From: Quercus robur
Lineage: Eukaryota > Streptophyta > Magnoliopsida > Fagales > Fagaceae
Direction: 5' to 3'
DNA length: 64,000 bases
Assembly: GCF_932294415.1 (NCBI RefSeq)
Contig: NC_065538.1
Coordinates: 53,356,343-53,420,342, forward strand
Shown here one piece after another: positions 59,068-64,000 of this stretch; the stretch's first letter is position 1, and every line of letters begins with the position of its first letter. The translations under genes were made by a program, and so were the position numbers. The notes under the pieces are model-generated. The model was not told where the DNA came from. It did no database searches and worked only from the letters and a program-made list of their open reading frames with translations.

Positions 59068-59900
59068 AAAAGATAAAAGATACTTGGAAAACAATGTAGA
59101 AGAAAAGCCCATACAATTTCTTTAGTTGTTTCCAAGTTTGAAAAAAGTTAGGCATCCTTCCAGTGAAGTTGTTACTACTAATTCTATTACACATGGCCCA
59201 AAATGGAAAGAAGATTGAACAAAATACAAACCCCAAAGATTGCCCTTCAATGAAAATACTAAAATTACTGTTAGAACACCTATGGCATCAAAACCACCAA
59301 CTTAACAATAGTTTTAATTTGGTTAGATTAGTAGGAGTGCCTGGCAACTCTCCTATGAGATTGTTAGCACTAAGAATGCTGCAGTCACCAAAAGGAAAGT
59401 TCAGACCATTCAATTGTTAAGTGATTAAGAAGATCAGTGAGAATTTAAAAATTACCAATAAAAGAAAAAATGACATAATTTTACTGTCTAAATGATCGGT
59501 GAGAAAGAAAGATACAACAAGAGCATACATTATTTTAAGAGAGGTAATATTTCCCAAGTAGGTTGGAATTCATTTAAATCAGTAAGAATGAGCAATTATT
59601 GACTAACTTGGACTTGAACTCAGGAGTCACTTAGAGATATTCCAACTGCATAGAACCCCATTCATGTGGTATGTTACCACTAAGGTAGTTAGCATTGAGA
59701 TCACTACAATCAAGAGGAAATTAGTCAAAGAAACTTAAATTGATTTTCAGTTGCTAATAAGTAAAAAATAATAATAATAATAATAATGGCAACTCTTCTT
59801 ACATGGTGTTTAGTTTGGGTAGCTTCACTAGAGCTGGTGGAAGTATACCAGCAAGACCCTGCCCTATAAGAAATCTTTATGACAAGGATTTTTACTGATG
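58030..59900 (-). pseudogene. LRR-VIII-2 receptor-like kinase, LRR (5') part
   Basis: Minus-strand LRR exons in family order: RFLIGQGLAGILPPALVKLP (about 59880-59810), LSGNIPHEWGSMQLEYL (about 59690-59636), a PTYLGN remnant (about 59570), SANNLIGELPGTPTNLTKLK (about 59380-59290), NFTGRMPNFFQTWKQLKKL (about 59180-59120), GPIPPSISAF (about 58990), ISDLFGEGSKFLSLRGVTNM, then SKL before a GTAAGT donor (about 58880-58790), and LRSCNI (about 58660). The last three occur twice because of the 527-bp duplication. Stops and frame changes are frequent. In intact relatives these exons precede the GSVPEWIKG exon, so this piece probably belonged with pseudogene 3 at 51.7-54.8 kb before the Copia, POLLENLESS3-like and LRR-XII pieces came between them. 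Confidence 0.75.
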
Positions 59901-60446
59901 AAAAAAATTTAATAAAAAATGAGTAGGATTTTTCCCTACTCATTTACAAGTTAAACAAGACATTTGGCCAGAAATTACCCTGATTTTTTTAGATTTCATT
60001 TTAAACAAAAAAAATTCAAATGTTGGTCTCAAAAGCACTAAAATTATATTTACTAAATGCATATTTTTTTTATGACTTATAGCTACATTAGTCATATAAT
60101 TATCAAATTATATGAGCAATTATATAATTATGAAGTCAGTTTCACCCTTCACTTCTTAGCCAAGCTGAGATTAAAGGTATAGTTCTTAAATACTACTTTG
60201 TTTCTGTGCTTAACTGCATAAGTTGGGCTTATGCCTAGATTCTTATCAGAGAAGCCCAATGAGCCAAGTTCTAAGAATGGACAAACTTACTTGTAATGTT
60301 CATCGGCAGAACTATATTTGTTTTGCTGCAAGCAAGCCCAGGTCAATTCTCAAGCATTCCGCAATGATAAGAGTATCAAAATCATGCAAGCGCTTTGGAA
60401 TATATAACAAGTATGAAAGCAGAAAAAGAAAAGATGCAACATCCAC

Positions 60447-60595
60447 CTGGAAATTTCCTGTTCGACAGTTATTTGAACCTTTTTCCCTAGAGATCTAGCT
60501 GTCTTTGCCCTCCTTCCACTGAAAGCTATACCTTCTTCAATATGCTTCAGCTTGAGCTGAAGCATTTCAATCTCTTCTTCAACCCTTCCAGATCT
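60447..60595 (-). pseudogene. POLLENLESS3/SDI1-type TPR protein, exon 3 fragment (copy A)
   Basis: After the acceptor aacag the exon reads RSGRVEEEIEMLQLKLKHIE, then EGIAFSGRRAKTARSLGKKV and QITVEQEIS up to a GTGGAT donor. It is fully open and matches the family segment between the first and second TPR clusters. The following intron (60930-61225 region) and exon 1 (63223-63180) lie to the right on the same strand, but exon 2 is missing between them. An LRR block and an LTR-like insert lie in its place. The gene cannot work in this form, although this exon is intact. Confidence 0.85.
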
Positions 60596-60929
60596 CTGTT
60601 AAATATAAGAATTGCTTACACACAAATACATGCATGTAATATCCATAAATGCTCAGCAGAAAAACAATACATGACTTAAACAGCCTCATAGCAACTATTT
60701 GATACAAAGATATGTAACCAAAATCCTTCAACATAAATAGGAGTATAGAAGCAAATACATTATTATGCATGACATGCTTTTTAGTCCCATAAAGTTCCTA
60801 GCATCTTGCTGTGCATATACAAAACTAATTTGATGCATACTAAGTTAAATTCTTGAGATTATCCCAGATATCAAAGGCAATGAAAAGCTAACAAATAAAA
60901 TAAAATTCTTCCAAATGCTACATAGAACA

Positions 60930-61225
60930 TGATAATATGCATACACCAATATAGGCTAGCCTTGCCTCTGTCACTCCTAACATTTTACTAGATACTAAAA
61001 CTTACGCATATTATTAGGAGTAAAACATTTTTCTTAACTACATATTTCAGCAAGGTCTTATTAGGGGTAAACAAAATGAAATAAGACCTTTGTATCAAAG
61101 TTCCCATCTCCACTGCAACAAGATCTAGTAACTTATCCCTAAACCTTTATAGTTGATACAAGCATTTTACCCAATTAACCTTTTCTAAGGTGATGATATA
61201 TATGTAACTAGCTAAACGGCATCAC
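60930..61225. repeat. Intron-2 block duplicated at 55.99-56.28 kb
   Basis: From catacaccaatataggctag to gtaactagctaaacggc the block matches 55995-56276 with about one change in twenty or fewer by eye. It ties POLLENLESS3-like copies A and B to one source. Confidence 0.85.
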
Positions 61226-61239
61226 AATATAAGAGATAT

Positions 61240-61868
61240 AAGAAACTATTTTCTAGCAGAAGGCAAGGCATCAAAAGTGCCTTTCCTTCTACCAGAAAGC
61301 AAAGGCAGAAAGAAAATATGGAGCAGGCCATGAAGAAGGTCCATATACCGTACAGAATACAAGAGATGTATCAAAAATAATCAAATTACTTCAAAGGTGG
61401 ACAGTTCAAAAGGAACGAGTCACAAGCAGGAAGAGAATTGGAGCACTCAGTGATGCAGGAAGCACAAGCAAAGATTTATTTTAATTTAGTCTTATTCAAT
61501 TTTATAAGTCAATTGTATTTTATTCTAGACCCTAGTGGTTAATTGGGTTTATTAGTATTTTATTTAAAGTCAAGGGTATTTTTGTAATTCAATAATGGAG
61601 ATTTCCCAAGTTATGTAGTATTAGAATTTCCTACTTCAATTAAAATTAGGGTTCAGTAGTCTTATAAGCAAAGTATTGTAATCCTTTGGTGGAGGGGATT
61701 ATTTTGATTAATAAAATTTCTATTGAAAATGTCCCAATGGTCTGGAGCCCACTCAAACAAATCCTAAATTGCTAACTCCTAGAGGTTTTCTCTAGCTTTG
61801 TGCTGACTCAAGGCAAACCTAAGTGTTGACTCCAAGCTTATCTATCCATTGTTTTCCTGTTATTCTAT
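61240..61868 (+). mobile_element. Possible solo LTR-like fossil
   Basis: An insert interrupts the duplicated POLLENLESS3-like intron. It has a stretch resembling an LTR promoter and polyadenylation region (cttataagcaaagtattgta, then aataaaatttc near 61705). No coding part and no sure ends. Old and incomplete if real. Confidence 0.3.
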
Positions 61869-62142
61869 TTTTGTGACGCAATGTTATGGTTTGTCCAATG
61901 TCGCTCGAATATTATGATAAAGTGGAAACACAAGGATGTACATTAGTTAGTAGTAGCATCATAAAGTTATCTGATTTTCAGGATATATAAAATTAGCTAT
62001 TTCAGAATGAGAAAAAGGTTATCTTTCAAATTCTTATAAGAATAACAGGGAGGCCAAGAATGTAGCTAATGACAATTAACCAGCAGAATAGCATATGATT
62101 CCCTAAAAAAAGATATGAAAAACAAATCCATATTCATAACCA
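61869..62142. repeat. 270-bp block duplicated at 63245-63518
   Basis: Both copies begin tttgtg(a/t)cgcaatgttatgg and end gaaaaacaaatcc(a)attcataacca. No coding content. The copies lie in the same direction. Confidence 0.85.
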
Positions 62143-62257
62143 AAAGGAAAGTTCAGACCATTTCAATTGTTAAGTGATTAAGAAGATCAGTGAGAATTTA
62201 AAAATTACCAATCAAATGTGATTTGAAAAAGTAAATAAAAGAAAAGAAAGAGACACT

Positions 62258-62760
62258 GACAGATACTCCAAGTTAAGCAAATTTCCAAGCTCAGGGGGAA
62301 CAATTCCAGATTGATTGCTCTCTATGCTCCTGAATATAATCTTAAAGATTATAGTTAAAGCAATTCAAAAATGACATACTTTTACTTTCTAAATGATTGG
62401 TGAGAAAGAAAGATACAACAAGAGCATACATTATTTTAAGAGAGGTAATATTTCCCAAGTAGGTTGGAATTGGTCCTGATAAGTTGTTCATAGAGATGGA
62501 CCGGCAGTGAATTTATTTAAATCAGTTGGAATGAGCAATTATTGCCTAACTTGGACTTGAACTCAGAAGTCACTTATAGATATTCCAACTGCATAGAACC
62601 CCATTCATGGGGTATATTACCACTAAGGTAATAAGTAAAAAAATAAATAATGGCTACTCTTCTTACATAGATTTCAGTTTGGGTAGCTTCGCTAGAGCCG
62701 GTGGAAGTGTACCAGCAAGACCTTGCCCTCTAAGAAATCTGTATGACAAGGATTTTTACC
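62258..62760 (-). pseudogene. LRR-VIII-2 receptor-like kinase, LRR exon fragment (second copy)
   Basis: Minus strand: YRFLRGQGLAGTLPPALAKL (about 62745-62680), LSGNIPHEWGSMQLEYL (about 62630-62580), SMNNLSGPIPTYLGNIT (about 62500-62440) and SIESNQSGIVPPELGNLLNL, then EYL (about 62330-62258). It parallels the exons at 59.5-59.9 kb and retains one LRR (NQSGIVPPELGNL) not seen there. It also lacks some of that copy's stops. There is no downstream LRR, malectin or kinase part. It sits where exon 2 of POLLENLESS3-like copy A should be. Confidence 0.75.
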
Positions 62761-62794
62761 GGAGAAAAAAATTTAATGCAATTTGAATAACTTC

Positions 62795-63223
62795 ATGCCA
62801 CAAATTTCAGAGGAGAAACATAGAAAATAAATGAAAAATCTTTTAAAACAACAGGAACATGAAAATTAATTCAAGTCCGTACACATTTGGAAGGATATTC
62901 CACACCAATTAGAATAAAAAACCAACGGGGTACAGCTTAGACTACCAAGAAAGGCATTCAAAATTATACAAAATTTAAAAGTCTAGTTAAAAAAAATCAA
63001 TAACATTCAAGAACCAGGAAATTCCAAAAAGCAAGAGACCAAATAAAATCCAAAAAGAAGTTTTTCATTACAAACAAGAACCAAATCAACAGGAACTTGC
63101 AATTCAATTCAAACAAATCAGAATCCAAAAAAAAAACCCATTAGTCTAAACCATATGAAAGCACAAAAAAATCTCTGACCTGAACATGTTTAGCCCTGAC
63201 ATAGGGAGAATCACCAGCAGGCA
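62795..63223 (-). pseudogene. POLLENLESS3-like exon 1 end and intron 1 (copy A)
   Basis: Exon end 63223-63180 reads PAGDSPYVRAKHVQ before a GTCAGA donor. It is cut at the same residue as copy B (56802). The intron side (62905-63170) matches 56480-56760, and 62795-62905 matches 42000-42112. Confidence 0.75.
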
Positions 63224-63518
63224 CTTTATGTATTAAGTGATTTTTGTGTCGCAATGTTATGGTTTCTCCTATGTCGCTCGAATATTATGATAAAGTGGAA
63301 ACACAAGGATTTACATTAGTTAGTAGTAGCATCATAAAATGAATTGATTTTCCGGATATATAAAATTAGCTATTACAAAATGAGGAAAATGATATCTTTC
63401 AAATTCTTACAAGAATAACAGGAAGGCCAAAAATGTAGCTAATGGCTATTAGCCAGAAGAATAGCATATTATTCCCTAAATAAAGATATGAAAAACAAAT
63501 CCAGATTCATAACCACAA

Positions 63519-64000
63519 GAAAGTAATGTCAGTGTTTGTTGGCTTTGTAAGTCCACACTCTCTAAATGACAGTTAACATATTAACACTAACTTCAAAAGT
63601 GTAAATGTGAGTGGTCTGACAAAAGCAGCCATATCAAAAATATAAAACTACATGGGTAAAAGGTGGTAACCCATCTTCTTTTTTAATAAGTTTTGTCCCC
63701 AAAGGGGGGGGACGACCAGTAATATAGACATCTCAAAGCAAGTATAGTTAGACCCACATTGCAAAATTAAGTGTTTCACTACTTTCCCTCCACTATAGTT
63801 AATCTGTTAATGTGCTTGTCAAACATGTGATAGTAGACATGTCTTGACACAATGACAAAAGTCCGACATGCACTCCATATAGGCATGTCTTGATACTAGT
63901 TCATGTTATCAAATAAATGGAATCAAATAAATGCAGTAATAAATTCATAAATGAAAACAACAGAATCAGTTCCAAAAACTTTTCTCTTTTGTGGAGGAAC
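63519..64000. other. Right-edge spacer
   Basis: No gene is seen. A G-run (about 63702-63710) and AT-rich sequence only. Confidence 0.5.

Overview
This window looks like nuclear DNA of a woody eudicot. The evidence is the very AT-rich spacers, spliced genes with short exons, and plant-type L1 LINEs, Helitrons, MITEs and a Copia remnant. It also carries leucine-rich-repeat receptor kinases of the plant LRR-VIII-2 (malectin) class. An oak-like Fagales genome is my guess from the overall flavour of the sequences; nothing here proves it. Most of what reads as protein is decayed. I found only one gene model that is open and splice-consistent from start to stop: a 177-residue membrane/coiled-coil protein, 48603 to 44860 on the minus strand.

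Layout. 0-3 kb: the tail of a MULE transposase, an 80-bp tandem repeat, and an AT-rich 236-bp tandem repeat that starts in a copy of the 3' flank of the receptor-kinase pseudogene. 3.3-9.0 kb: a nearly full-length, decayed L1-type LINE (minus). 9.6-15.8 kb: LRR-VIII-2 receptor-kinase pseudogene 1 (minus) with LRR end, malectin, membrane and kinase exons. 17.8-19.0 kb: a 5'-truncated LINE with a perfect 16-bp target duplication. 20.3-22.9 kb: a mosaic of plus-strand exons from unrelated genes (purple acid phosphatase, SIN3-like co-repressor, two unrecognised). 23.3-31.4 kb: a probable non-autonomous Helitron (minus) holding a MITE, a SINE-like piece, a LINE fragment and internal repeats. 33-42 kb: minus-strand fragments of TFIIH subunit TFB4, an Ulp1-like protease, receptor-kinase pseudogene 2, a POLLENLESS3/SDI1-type TPR protein and RAE1. 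42.5-49.2 kb: a second Helitron-type terminus and the intact gene, whose first intron carries an antisense LINE fragment. 51.7-59.9 kb: receptor-kinase pseudogene 3, cut apart by a LINE, an internally deleted Copia element, a POLLENLESS3-like block and a plus-strand fragment of an LRR-XII kinase; its LRR part contains a 527-bp tandem duplication with no difference that I can see. 60-64 kb: further POLLENLESS3-like and LRR exon pieces, all duplicates of blocks elsewhere in the window.

Taken together this is a graveyard and birthplace of receptor-kinase copies. One unit (LRR-VIII-2 kinase next to a POLLENLESS3-like gene) has been copied at least three times and shuffled, with retroelements landing in introns. 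Four very short insertions made almost only of a poly(A) tail, each flanked by 12-14 bp direct repeats, suggest that LINE machinery was active across the region.
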